In this document: one piece after another, positions 55,473 to 64,000 of the stretch | How the letters are laid out: every line of letters starts with the position of its first letter | Numbering within the stretch: the first letter of the stretch is position 1 | Virus record (IMG/VR): IMGVR_UViG_3300005537_000002 | Span: 113,638 to 177,637 of that record | From: a virus | DNA: 64,000 nt | Strand: one strand, 5' to 3' | Program-made: the position numbers and the translations under genes | The notes under the pieces: generated by a model | The model's database searches: none | What the model was told of the DNA's origin: nothing | Seen by the model: the letters and a program-made list of their open reading frames with translations, nothing else

Positions 55473-56183
55473 TTAGTCTTCCCAAACGTGTTTAGCGTAG
55501 CGAAGACCCTCTTTCATAAAGAGGATAGCTTCCTGCAAGTCGTATTCAGCAGCGTTGTGGTCTTTTTGGAATATGGTGATGTCTGTTCGATATGGCGTCG
55601 GATGCCCAACAGGCATTCCTGGCCATCGGCCGTGTTTATTTGGGTAGTGTACTGGACTTTCGTCCCAAATGGCGTAGCTACCGTTGCTGTATTGCATGAT
55701 GTAAGCTTTCGAGACGTACTCTCCGTACCTCTGTATAGCAAGTACATTGTTGTATGTACTTCTTACGGTCGCTTCGTTCGCAAGTGGAGGAAGTTGTATA
55801 AGACGACGCACACTTAACGGAGTAACTAGTTCAATAGGTACGAGGTCTATGAGTTTCATGCACCTATACATGAGTCTCATAAGAGAGCCTTCTACAGGCG
55901 TGTCTGGAAAGCTACTGCTGAACGAGTATTCGTAGCCCCCTGGAAAGTCACTTTCTGTGTGAGGGTCGTGAGCACTCGGTACAAGAATATGGATAGATCC
56001 ATAGTCATCGAAGAGTGCTGTACGAAACGTACCCGATAGGAAGTTACAGAACGTCTGCTTGTGAGTAGCGTACGTGTCACTCACACTATCTGAGTTGTCT
56101 GACCAATCACGCATAGTTGCTGGGTAACTTGGGTAGTTTGGGTGGACTGGTGCCCGGAAGTCTTCAACAAATTGTTCTGTCAA
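55473..56183 (-). CDS. Hypothetical protein
   Basis: 236 residues, Tyr/Pro-rich N-terminal half, no recognised family. It is transcribed against the structural genes from its own promoter at 56230-56259. Leader AAGGAGAAAACCTTG-type region precedes ATG 56183. Confidence 0.75.
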   Translation of the reverse strand: MTEQFVEDFRAPVHPNYPSYPATMRDWSDNSDSVSDTYATHKQTFCNFLSGTFRTALFDDYGSIHILVPSAHDPHTESDFPGGYEYSFSSSFPDTPVEGSLMRLMYRCMKLIDLVPIELVTPLSVRRLIQLPPLANEATVRSTYNNVLAIQRYGEYVSKAYIMQYSNGSYAIWDESPVHYPNKHGRWPGMPVGHPTPYRTDITIFQKDHNAAEYDLQEAILFMKEGLRYAKHVWED

Positions 56184-56229
56184 GGTTTTCTCCTTCGGCT
56201 GGTGAGACTATACTAACTTTATATAATAT

Positions 56230-56259
56230 ATTATAATATAAACGTGCGGTTGAAATCAA
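56230..56259 (-). promoter_or_regulatory. Minus-strand sigma70-like promoter
   Basis: TTGATT (56259-56254), 18-nt spacer, TATAAT (56235-56230) on the minus strand. The surrounding AT tract also contains TATAAT on the + strand. Confidence 0.78.
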
Positions 56260-56282
56260 GAGGACTGTACGCATTCCCCCAC

Positions 56283-56311
56283 TTGATTTTTCTGTCGATG
56301 TCCATTATACT
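56283..56311 (+). promoter_or_regulatory. Promoter for terminase large subunit
   Basis: TTGATT (56283-56288), 17-nt spacer, TATACT (56306-56311), divergent from the minus-strand promoter 24 nt away. Confidence 0.68.
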
Positions 56312-56398
56312 TATTAACAGACAGATGAGTATGTTCGCCCACTGATAGCGACGACTTAGGGACACGTTAGTGTCCATTTTACATGTTTAGGGTGTTTG

Positions 56399-57757
56399 AT
56401 GGCTCCGACTAAGTCACTGACAGTAGAACTGTATACCCCTCACGAAGGTCAAAAGCTCCTACACAACTGTGCTTCACGTTTCCGGGTTATGAGTTGTGGT
56501 AGACGTTTCGGTAAGACGATGGCGTGTACGAATGAGGTTGCTAAGTTTGCGTTAGAGCACAGTGACACGCTGTCTATGTGGGTTGCTCCCGTGTATAGAC
56601 AGACTCAAATCGCCTTTCGCTTGATGTCGAAGGCGCTCAAGCAAGTATTAGCTGCAGACCCGAACAAGACTGAGTTGAGACTGGAGCTTATTAACGGTAG
56701 CACAGTTGAGTTTAGGTCTACCGAGCGGTTTGACCATTTACGCGGTGAGGGTATACACTTTCTGGTGATTGACGAAGCTGCTAGAGTAGCACAGGAAGCT
56801 TGGGAAGCCGCCTTACGTCCAGCCCTTTCTGACACTAACGGGAGGGCTATCTTTATTAGCACCCCGTTAGGTCGGAATTGGTTCTATCGAATGTTCTTAC
56901 GAGGGCAAGACTCGAGTCAGGATCAGTATAGGTCGTTTACATTCCCAACCTCTGCTAACCCCTATGTACGGAAGGACGACATTGAAGAGGCTAGACTTGC
57001 GCTTCCACAGGATGTATTCCGGCAAGAGTACTTAGCGGAGTTCCTAGAAGAGTCTGCGGGTGTCTTCCGTAACGTCGATGACTGTGTGCAAGGTGAGTTG
57101 GAGGAACCCAAGTTCGGTCACTCGTATATACTCGGTTGGGATCCAGCGAAGTATGCAGACTTCTCTGTTATGACAGTAGTCGACGTCGAGGAGCAGAAGG
57201 TCGTAGCGTTTGATCGTTCGAATGGTGTGGAATACAGAGCACAGCTAGACCGACTGGTTGATCTAGCGTATCGATATAACGGTGCGTTCGTCGTAATGGA
57301 CTGTACCGGAGTAGGTGATCCTCTACTAGAACAGGTTCGAGAACGTAATCTGCAGGTTGAGGGCTTTCTGTTTACGTCGACTAGTAAGTCACAGTTGGTG
57401 GAGAACCTGATTGTGAAGCTCGAGAAGGCGCAAATAACGTTCCCGGACATTCCTATACTCATTAACGAACTAAAGTCGTTTGAACACCGCTATACGCCCT
57501 CTCGATATTTGCAATACAGTGCTCCTGAAGGTATGACAGACGACTGTGTGATGTCACTGGCATTAGCCGCTTGGAGATTAGTGACGAGCGTGCAGACCAT
57601 ACCTCTCGCCGTGTCGTATAGTGTGCCTGTACCAGTTGTAGTGAGAAGTATTCCGAGTGTGGTAGAGACTGACGACGAGGAAGTAAACCGGAGACAGTTG
57701 CAGGCGAGTAGATTTCTGAGAGAAGTGTTTACGAATGTACAGCGTCAGTTGATGTAG
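56399..57757 (+). CDS. terL: Terminase large subunit
   Basis: 452 residues. ATPase: Walker A SCGRRFGKT (32-40), Walker B FLVIDEAAR (121-129) and the coupling motif IFISTP (151-156). Nuclease: GWDPAKYAD with Asp248, Asp301 in VVMDCTG, and MTDD near 379-382. It powers DNA packaging and cuts concatemers. ATG 56399 is preferred to TTG 56396. It lies 5 kb from terS, which is unusual. Confidence 0.95.
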   Translation: MAPTKSLTVELYTPHEGQKLLHNCASRFRVMSCGRRFGKTMACTNEVAKFALEHSDTLSMWVAPVYRQTQIAFRLMSKALKQVLAADPNKTELRLELINGSTVEFRSTERFDHLRGEGIHFLVIDEAARVAQEAWEAALRPALSDTNGRAIFISTPLGRNWFYRMFLRGQDSSQDQYRSFTFPTSANPYVRKDDIEEARLALPQDVFRQEYLAEFLEESAGVFRNVDDCVQGELEEPKFGHSYILGWDPAKYADFSVMTVVDVEEQKVVAFDRSNGVEYRAQLDRLVDLAYRYNGAFVVMDCTGVGDPLLEQVRERNLQVEGFLFTSTSKSQLVENLIVKLEKAQITFPDIPILINELKSFEHRYTPSRYLQYSAPEGMTDDCVMSLALAAWRLVTSVQTIPLAVSYSVPVPVVVRSIPSVVETDDEEVNRRQLQASRFLREVFTNVQRQLM

Positions 57758-57774
57758 ACCAACTGACGCTGTAC
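57737..57774. terminator. 15-bp hairpin at the end of terL
   Basis: GTACAGCGTCAGTTG (57737-57751) pairs perfectly with 57760-57774, spanning the terL stop codon. It lies between convergent genes and so may serve both. Confidence 0.7.
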
Positions 57775-57781
57775 TTGAGTG

Positions 57782-58030
57782 CTAACCCCCTACGATACGT
57801 GGGATCATTGTGATGTGGTCAGCAGTCCGATCGAAGTGCTTGATGACTTTACGCTGGTCGCCGTAAGTGGCGATAGCTAAGTACTGTGTCGTCTGCTGCT
57901 TCTCAGCGAAGATGCGTACTGCTTCCTGGACTGCTGCGATTTGATCTTCGACAAGCGTAGCAGCCTCCGAGACTGTCGGGTAGTCGTAGGTTGTATCGCC
58001 TGTACGGTCAAGGATTCTGAGTTTACCCAC
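57782..58030 (-). CDS. Small protein, family I copy 2 (GTG start)
   Basis: 82 residues. Paralogue of the + strand gene at 50104 (long Ala/Glu helix, then FDRTADHITMIPRIVGG). GTG 58030 follows AAAGGAAGGTACCCAA. It is antisense to the structural genes and has its own promoter. Confidence 0.76.
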   Translation of the reverse strand: MGKLRILDRTGDTTYDYPTVSEAATLVEDQIAAVQEAVRIFAEKQQTTQYLAIATYGDQRKVIKHFDRTADHITMIPRIVGG

Positions 58031-58079
58031 TTGGGTACCTTCCTTTCGTTGTAGAGAAAGTATTTCTTCCTCTATTTAT

Positions 58080-58109
58080 ATTATAAAGTATTTACATATC
58101 GTTTTACAA
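58080..58109 (-). promoter_or_regulatory. Minus-strand sigma70-like promoter
   Basis: TTGTAA (58109-58104), 18-nt spacer, TATAAT (58085-58080) on the minus strand. Drives the gene ending at 58030. Confidence 0.75.
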
Positions 58110-58114
58110 GAGGG

Positions 58115-59008
58115 CTATTCCTCTCTAAGTAGTTGCAGGGCTCTACGCTGTAAGTAGTCCGTATGGTAGTATCTATTGCCTGTACTTAAGAATGTAGCTT
58201 CGTCAGCCCATAGTAGTAGTATCAGTGAGAGAATCTGGTCAGCGATAGGGAGTTCAGTTACCTTGCCCGACGTTTGGATACAGACTTGGTCTACCTGTAT
58301 GTCACGTTCGTAAATGTACGTGTTGATGTGGTGGTCCTTGCGGGATCTCACTGCGTTTACTGCGACTTGTAGTGCAGTTGTGTTCATAGCAAACTCTCTA
58401 TCCGCCGTGAGTGGGTCCGATTCTGGGCCTCTCCAGGTAGGGTAGTAGTATTGACTAGTTACTCCAGTGAAGACGTAGACTCTACTAGGTACATTAACGC
58501 TACGGACGGGAACACAACCTAGTTGTACGTAGCACTGCCACTGTGCTTCCGTAAGGTGTGAACGTAGCGTGTTTTCAGCTCGCTCGACGACTTCAGCTTC
58601 AGCTTTGTAACGTCGTTCGTATGCGTCTCGACGCTCTTCGGCTTCTCTCGCCATAGCGTCTCGGCGCGCTTGTGAGTATCGTTCTAGTTCGTTCTCAAGC
58701 GCTTCCTCATCGTCCTGGATCTGAGTAACCCACCAAAGAGCGACTTCTTTAGGTACCAGCGTTCGAAAGTGGTCGTAGTCTCCGTGTAGAGACTCTATTC
58801 TTCTACCGCCGTGTCTAGCGATATTAAGTGCAGCTGTCTCAAGCTTAATACGGTAGTGTTCTCCCTGATGTACTTGAGAATCTAGCTCGATGTACTTGTT
58901 AGCACATGCTTGAGCCCATGGAACGTTGCCAAGGCGGAGCTTTAAGGCCTTAGAGGCAGCAAATCCTCTACGTACTCTGTCTGCTAATGAGGTTGAGGTA
59001 TCCGGCAC
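58115..59008 (-). CDS. Hypothetical protein with helical charged centre (GTG start)
   Basis: 297 residues. About 110-155 is an Arg/Glu/Ala-rich coiled-coil-like helix; the flanks are mixed. No recognised family. GTG 59008 follows AGGAAAGGATACGCTC. It interrupts the terminase-portal cassette. Confidence 0.75.
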   Translation of the reverse strand: MPDTSTSLADRVRRGFAASKALKLRLGNVPWAQACANKYIELDSQVHQGEHYRIKLETAALNIARHGGRRIESLHGDYDHFRTLVPKEVALWWVTQIQDDEEALENELERYSQARRDAMAREAEERRDAYERRYKAEAEVVERAENTLRSHLTEAQWQCYVQLGCVPVRSVNVPSRVYVFTGVTSQYYYPTWRGPESDPLTADREFAMNTTALQVAVNAVRSRKDHHINTYIYERDIQVDQVCIQTSGKVTELPIADQILSLILLLWADEATFLSTGNRYYHTDYLQRRALQLLREE

Positions 59009-59046
59009 GAGCGTATCCTTTCCTGGTAAAAGTATTTACTAATTAT

Positions 59047-59076
59047 ATTATAATATAAACTCTCGGTTGAAATCAA
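59047..59076. promoter_or_regulatory. Minus-strand promoter in a palindromic -10 tract
   Basis: On the minus strand, TTGATT (59076-59071), 18-nt spacer, TATAAT (59052-59047). The tract TTATATTATAATATAA reads TATAAT on both strands, so it could also start transcription toward the portal gene. Confidence 0.72.
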
Positions 59077-59084
59077 GAGGGTGT

Positions 59085-60797
59085 ATGACGAAGAAACGTC
59101 GCAAACAGCTTACTCCCGTTCCTAGAGGGTCCGAGAAAGCTTATAGACAGCTAGTTCAACTAGTAGAGGCTCCCGAACTCGATGTGCAACGAGTGCAGCA
59201 ACTGTTAGTATCGAACCCGGTGCTGCTAAAGGTACTGGACGGTGTAAGGAATCGAGAGTTAGCAAGACAGGAAGCGTTGACTAGACCAGATATAGCGTTA
59301 GCATCCCCGACTCAGGACTTTCCGAGAGGTGGTGAGTCAGGATTTCCAGCTGCTTGGACTGGTGCTAGGAACTATCCTATCGGAGTTAGTAACGCTAGGG
59401 TACTACGTCAGTTAGCAGATACCGACCCATGGGTTAGAGCAGCTATTACCGTACGTAGACAGCAGATTGGTCGAGCGGATATAGCCGTAGTACCACTGAA
59501 CGAGCGTAAACCCTATAGTCGTACTGTTATGAAGAAGGTACAGCACCTCTTAGATCAGCCGAATGAGTATAGGGACAGTTACCGGTCACTCATTGAGCCT
59601 GTGCTAGAAGACGTGCTCGTGTTGGACCGTGGTGTTATTACCAAGAACATGACGATTATGCGCCAGCCAGTCGGTTTGTACTACGAGGACGGAGCTACGA
59701 TTAAGATCTACCCACAATGGTCAGGAGACCCGAACGAACCTAGATATTTGTATGAAGACGACGTTGGTAGAGTGAAGAAACCCCTCCGTAATGACGAGTG
59801 CATCGTCATAATGGCCAACCCCGCGTCGTACCGATACGGATTGTCGCCGGTGCAAGTGTTGTATGAGACCATTCAAGCGGACTTGAAAGCGTCTACAGCG
59901 GCTATGCACATGGTAGATATGAAACCACCACCTCACGCTGTGCAAGTACCCGGTGCTACGGAAGCACAGATCACTCGCTTGCGGATGATGTACGACACTG
60001 AGATTGCTGGCCGTAAGGAAGTGTTCTGGTTCGGTGGTAATAACCCTGCGAATCACTTTCCGCTGATATTCTCCGCTAAAGACAATCAGTGGCTCGAGTG
60101 GCAGGTGTATATTGTCCGTAAAATGTCCGCAGTCTTTCAACTCTCACCTCAGCAGTTAGGAGTGACATTCGATATTAACAAGGCAAACGCTGAGGTTCAG
60201 CAGGAGATTTTTGAGGATACCGGTTTAATTCCCCTATTATTACTGCTCGAAGAGTTCCTCAATCGAGAGTTACTAGCAGACTATGCACAGCAACTGCCGA
60301 ACGACCGTTCTAATTTAGCAGCTCTTAACCTTCGTATCGTGTATCCAGAAGTAAGTGAAGCCGCTCGACAGTTACACGCTGAACGTGCTGTAAACCTAGC
60401 TGCGAAGGGTATGGCGGGTCTGCCTTCTATGACCCTGAATCAGGTACTGGCGATGCGTGGTGAGGAACCCGTAGCTGGAGGAGACGCATTCTACGTCAAT
60501 ACGACTGCTGGACCACTAAAGTGGCTGTCATACGGAACGGGTTATCTAGGTGGAGACTATGGTCCACGTTCAGGCTCTGGTGTTATCGGTGCTCAAGATC
60601 CTGCTAGTGGAACTAGTGAGGACGCTGACTCACCTTCTACTACACCTGCCGACGATGATCCGACTTCTTCTGGACCCCCACCAGTGTTAGGCGAGTTAGG
60701 TCAACCGGTTGAGTCGGTACAAGTCGGCAGTAAGTCATTTGCTTATACACGTAGTCGGCCGCCAGGTAAGCGCTGGACTAGTAGATATACAGATTAA
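59085..60797 (+). CDS. Portal protein
   Basis: 570 residues, HK97-like phage portal. Typical features are the N-terminal DTDPWVRAAITVRRQQIG segment (about 108-126), LEPVLEDVLVLDRG, an ANPASYRYGLSP motif (about 243-255), and RKMSAVFQLSPQQLGV (about 343-358). The portal forms the dodecameric entry vertex through which terminase pumps DNA. ATG 59085 behind AAGAGGGTGT is preferred to the TTG at 59067, which overlaps the divergent promoter. The C-terminal 75 residues are Ser/Pro/Gly-rich. Confidence 0.92.
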   Translation: MTKKRRKQLTPVPRGSEKAYRQLVQLVEAPELDVQRVQQLLVSNPVLLKVLDGVRNRELARQEALTRPDIALASPTQDFPRGGESGFPAAWTGARNYPIGVSNARVLRQLADTDPWVRAAITVRRQQIGRADIAVVPLNERKPYSRTVMKKVQHLLDQPNEYRDSYRSLIEPVLEDVLVLDRGVITKNMTIMRQPVGLYYEDGATIKIYPQWSGDPNEPRYLYEDDVGRVKKPLRNDECIVIMANPASYRYGLSPVQVLYETIQADLKASTAAMHMVDMKPPPHAVQVPGATEAQITRLRMMYDTEIAGRKEVFWFGGNNPANHFPLIFSAKDNQWLEWQVYIVRKMSAVFQLSPQQLGVTFDINKANAEVQQEIFEDTGLIPLLLLLEEFLNRELLADYAQQLPNDRSNLAALNLRIVYPEVSEAARQLHAERAVNLAAKGMAGLPSMTLNQVLAMRGEEPVAGGDAFYVNTTAGPLKWLSYGTGYLGGDYGPRSGSGVIGAQDPASGTSEDADSPSTTPADDDPTSSGPPPVLGELGQPVESVQVGSKSFAYTRSRPPGKRWTSRYTD

Positions 60798-60812
60798 AAG
60801 GAGTAATACAAT

Positions 60813-61082
60813 ATGTATCACAACGGAGACCATTCGGTTCTCGAGCTGGGTAATGACATTTACGAAGTGAAAGCTGTCGAGTTACAGACAGCAGAAGATG
60901 GGACAGTTACAGCACAGATTACAGCGACTCTAGTCCCGGGTAAGGACTATTCGCAAATGACACGTGTGCATAATACTGATGGCGTCACCCATCAGTATCA
61001 TCATGTGACTGCGACGACTGCAGTTAAACCGACTGTGCCAAAGCCAACTATCGTTCAGAAGCCCGCGAGTAGCACTAAGTAG
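60813..61082 (+). CDS. Small hypothetical protein
   Basis: 89 residues, beta-rich N-terminal two thirds, Pro/Lys/Thr tail. It sits between portal and protease, where small accessory head genes are common. No recognised family. Leader AAAGGAGTAATACAAT. Confidence 0.75.
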   Translation: MYHNGDHSVLELGNDIYEVKAVELQTAEDGTVTAQITATLVPGKDYSQMTRVHNTDGVTHQYHHVTATTAVKPTVPKPTIVQKPASSTK

Positions 61083-61090
61083 AGGAATGT

Positions 61091-64000
61091 ATGACAACGA
61101 TCGAGCCTGCACAAATGGACAGCAAGGTCGGTGGTCTGTCTCCAGACTTCGTCATCTATACTGCTTCGATGGAACCCCTGCTTACGCAGGATGCTGTCCA
61201 TGGAGGTATAGAGCCTATAGTACATATGGTAGGCTCGAGTACAGTACGAGACCTAGAAGAGGACTCTATGCAGATGTCAGCACTAGCTGACATGATGCAA
61301 GTGCGTCCTAAGTTGTCGATTTGGCTGAATCACGACTACGCTCTTCCGGATTCGCTGTTTGGTAGTTTAGTAGATAGACCGGAGCTGTTTACAGCGAATG
61401 GTATAGCTGACCTACATCTCAATGTTGGTGTAGAGATGGACAACCCAAACGCTGCTAGGACCTACAAGTACATTCGAAACGGGAGACAGTTCGGTTGTAG
61501 CGTAGGTTGTATGGTAAAGGATTGGGAAGCTGCCGACGACGACGATTACGGCGGACCGATTAATATCTTACACGTGGAGGTCGTCGAGTTCTCAGTCGTC
61601 GGTATCCCTGCTAACCAGCGGTGTTGGGTTGAGAACGCGATTAAGGGTATATTCTCTCGCTCATTAAGAGAAGGCGTACTTAGTGACGCTGAGAAACTAG
61701 CTCCTGTTATGCGGGGCTTGTTTCCTAGAGACTACGAGAGTGCAATTGGACGTACCTTTACAGACGGTGACTTAAGGAAGCACTTTAACAGTATTAAAGC
61801 TCGCCCTTCTAATAAGCGCGTGTTATGGTCTCCAACTAAAAAGATGTTTGTACTGTCTCACAACGGTAAATTGGAGGAGATTACTCCCGCTCAAGTACCT
61901 ACTGTGCTTGCGACTGAGACTAAGAAGTACTCACCAGATGTTAAAGTGGTGTTGGACGGTGAGTCAATCGCTGCTATGGTGTCTAAGGAGCTTGCAGGTG
62001 ATGTAATTATTACACCGACGACTAGGTTCGAGGTTACGGAAAAGGGTAGAGCGTTCTTTAAGACACTAGAACTAGTACAGTCTGAAGAGGAAGTCGATGC
62101 CCTTATCGAGTCCGAACTGTTTCCGGATGAGGCTAAGGCTGCTAGTGGCAAGACGAGTTGGCCTCTAGCAGATAGAGGGGCAGGTTGGGATGGAAGTGGC
62201 GCTAGACATAGACTAGTCGAGTGGGCCGGTGGTAAAGACAGCATGTCGTCAGCTAAGATGAAACAGTGCTTCTTCTGGTACGATGCTTCTACTCCCGATA
62301 ACATTGGTTCGTATAAGCTACCTTTCTGTGACGTGGTAGGTGGCAGCGTGAAGGCGATACCGAAGGGTATCTTTGCTGCAGCCGCCGCAGTACAGGGAGC
62401 ACGTGGTGGTGTGAGTATACCTAGTGGGGATGTAGGTGCTGTCAGATCTAGGATTGCTGCCTACTACCACCGAATGTCTTCAGCATTCAATGACCCTGAT
62501 ATTACACCACCATGGGAAGGTGGTAAGGAGGTACAACCCGACGTGCTACAGACAACGCACATCGATCCTGACCTTATCAAGACTGATAACCGCGGTATGT
62601 CGATTGACTCAGATGGCTCGCACGAACCATTTAAGGGTTCTCATACGCACGCTCATCCGTCTTTCGGTCAGAAGAGTATAGATTCAGACCTACACGCTCA
62701 CGAGCATGAGCACGACAACGACTTCAATCACGCTCATCCGCACGTAGACTTTCCTACCAATCCGGAGGATGGTAAAGCCCCCTCGCCGCAGATAGCTCCG
62801 ACTGGAGGAGCTCAAACAGGACCTGCCGGTCCAGCTACGCCAGCAGTTACGCCAGGTTACTCTCCTACACCAGCAAAGACTCCTTCTGACAGTGGACAGA
62901 CTGGACCTACTTATAATCCTCCGGGTCCAACAGACGTTGGTGCCGATCCAGACGGTGCTTCAGCTATGCAAAGTCAACCAGTAAGTGCAAGTACGCAGGC
63001 AGAAGTGACCAAGGGTAAGGTGGAGGTTTCGAGAGACGGTACTCACGCGGTAATGAGTGGGACTCATACTCATATACATAAGGCGTTTGGGTCTCAAGGT
63101 GAAGATGAGACGCATACACACACTCACTCACACGATGACGATGCCGGACATAAGCACAGCCATAGCGGAGATAAGAGTCTACAAGTAGCGCACGATGCTA
63201 TGCTTGCAACCTATAACCAACTCGGTGCCGCTCTTGGCTTTAGTGCCGTTGATGCTACTAAAGCTATTGCTACGAAGGATATGGATTGGTCAGCACTTGC
63301 GACTGCTATTACCACGATCGACGCCCACATCGATGCAGCTGATGGTGCTATAGACTCGTTAATGGCCGTACTAGGTATTCCAGACTATGATAACGGTGAC
63401 GATGATGACGGAGATAGCGGGGAACTAATTCGATCTGTTGCTAGACGTCGGTTACAGAGAGAGTTGGCTTCTTCTACAGACGGTGCTATTACTAGGTCGT
63501 TGCCAGAACTGCCGGATGCGTCACATATGGCAATGGCACACGTTATGCACAAGTGCCTGTCGTTTATGTCGGGTGGTAAGACATGTGCAGTTGGCGGTAT
63601 TCCAGGTTCGGACGCGAATCCAATACCAGAGACTCATATGCCTCTAGCTCACGTCATACATCATGCGTTACAGCATATGACTGGTGGCAAAGTGTGCAGT
63701 GTAGGTAGCCCTACTGTATCCAATATGGAGCCTACTCAACCGGATATGGGTTCTGGCGTAAGTGGAGGCACTTACAATAGTACAGAACCCGTTGGTGGTT
63801 ATCCCAACGCTTCGGCGAGTGCTCCAGTGGATACAAAGTCACTAGCAGCTGTGCTAGGCCTTAGTAACGTGAGTCTATCGCCTTCTATCGATAAACTGAC
63901 GAGAGCTTTAGATGGTATCAACGTAAAAGGGTTGCAGAGTAGCGTGCAAGAAGCTCAACAGACTCTAGCGAGTATACAGTTAGAGGTCGCTGAACTTCAG
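61091..64000 (+). CDS. Prohead protease with C-terminal extension, 3'-partial
   Basis: 970 codons to the window edge, without a stop. Residues about 20-180 match HK97-type (U35) prohead proteases: WLNHDY with His81, FGCSVGCMV with Ser137, and VVEFSVVGIPANQR (about 164-177). These enzymes mature the capsid. A second conserved unit (about 355-460, RHRLVEWAGG, FWYDASTPDNIGSYKLP, YYHRM) is known as a partner domain in phage proteases. Two His-rich segments (about 508-553 and 655-693), a Pro/Gly linker and a further helical part follow. It may include a fused scaffold. Confidence 0.9.
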   Translation, partial: MTTIEPAQMDSKVGGLSPDFVIYTASMEPLLTQDAVHGGIEPIVHMVGSSTVRDLEEDSMQMSALADMMQVRPKLSIWLNHDYALPDSLFGSLVDRPELFTANGIADLHLNVGVEMDNPNAARTYKYIRNGRQFGCSVGCMVKDWEAADDDDYGGPINILHVEVVEFSVVGIPANQRCWVENAIKGIFSRSLREGVLSDAEKLAPVMRGLFPRDYESAIGRTFTDGDLRKHFNSIKARPSNKRVLWSPTKKMFVLSHNGKLEEITPAQVPTVLATETKKYSPDVKVVLDGESIAAMVSKELAGDVIITPTTRFEVTEKGRAFFKTLELVQSEEEVDALIESELFPDEAKAASGKTSWPLADRGAGWDGSGARHRLVEWAGGKDSMSSAKMKQCFFWYDASTPDNIGSYKLPFCDVVGGSVKAIPKGIFAAAAAVQGARGGVSIPSGDVGAVRSRIAAYYHRMSSAFNDPDITPPWEGGKEVQPDVLQTTHIDPDLIKTDNRGMSIDSDGSHEPFKGSHTHAHPSFGQKSIDSDLHAHEHEHDNDFNHAHPHVDFPTNPEDGKAPSPQIAPTGGAQTGPAGPATPAVTPGYSPTPAKTPSDSGQTGPTYNPPGPTDVGADPDGASAMQSQPVSASTQAEVTKGKVEVSRDGTHAVMSGTHTHIHKAFGSQGEDETHTHTHSHDDDAGHKHSHSGDKSLQVAHDAMLATYNQLGAALGFSAVDATKAIATKDMDWSALATAITTIDAHIDAADGAIDSLMAVLGIPDYDNGDDDDGDSGELIRSVARRRLQRELASSTDGAITRSLPELPDASHMAMAHVMHKCLSFMSGGKTCAVGGIPGSDANPIPETHMPLAHVIHHALQHMTGGKVCSVGSPTVSNMEPTQPDMGSGVSGGTYNSTEPVGGYPNASASAPVDTKSLAAVLGLSNVSLSPSIDKLTRALDGINVKGLQSSVQEAQQTLASIQLEVAELQ

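Noticed and set aside
1-64000. CRISPR array
   Set aside because: No regularly spaced direct repeats of 25-40 nt were seen. The repeats found are promoters, leaders and short words.

Overview
The window is a piece of a large tailed (Caudoviricetes) phage genome. It carries a two-subunit terminase, an HK97-type portal protein, a prohead protease, a phage tRNA cluster and about 120 tightly packed, mostly small genes. Promoters are sigma70-like and ribosome binding sites are AGGAG-like, so the host is a bacterium. The sequence alone does not name the host; a large siphovirus of Gram-positive or actinobacterial hosts would fit, but that is a guess.

Layout. (1) Positions 1-34017: about 84 small genes, all on the + strand, almost none of recognisable family. 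They form operons headed by near-identical promoters (TTGTTT or TTGTAA, 18 nt, TATAAT, then a conserved AT-rich tail). Several promoters are fused to the terminator hairpin of the preceding operon. Many genes are tandem paralogues: two ABAB gene-pair duplications, a membrane-protein triplet and a second triplet. This looks like an early, host-takeover type region. (2) 34018-34546: non-coding, with a long inverted repeat and a duplicated leader. (3) 34547-38436: more small + strand genes, some paralogous to region 1. (4) 38437-39340: an origin-like non-coding region with repeated CCGTAG words, G-runs and a nearly G-free tract. (5) 39341-41298: an operon with a classical TTGACA/TATACT promoter and two intergenic copies of a parS-like palindrome. 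(6) 41828-44185: three + genes, including a DenV-like repair protein and a zinc-finger membrane protein. (7) 44160-46580: a minus-strand block with a zinc ribbon protein, a NUMOD-like DNA-binding protein, a RuvC-like resolvase and a winged-helix regulator. (8) 47077-51381: + genes leading to a PD-(D/E)XK-like nuclease, a late-regulator-like protein and terminase small subunit. (9) 51382-54592: a tRNA array (Met, Pro, Thr, Arg, Gly, Leu, Trp, Ile, Phe and several odd tRNA-like units) in which nearly every spacer folds into a strong hairpin, two of them pseudoknot-like. (10) 54592-64000: a secreted protein, terminase large subunit, portal and an unusually long prohead protease with histidine-rich segments that runs off the window. 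Antisense genes with their own promoters interrupt the terminase-portal cassette.

The most unusual signals are not genes. The octamer CTGTGCTA is present about 38 times on both strands, against about 2 expected. Two parS-like sites lie next to an origin-like region. Two pairs of structured non-coding elements are shared between the 34 kb and 44-47 kb regions. The tRNA spacers look like a series of structured RNAs.
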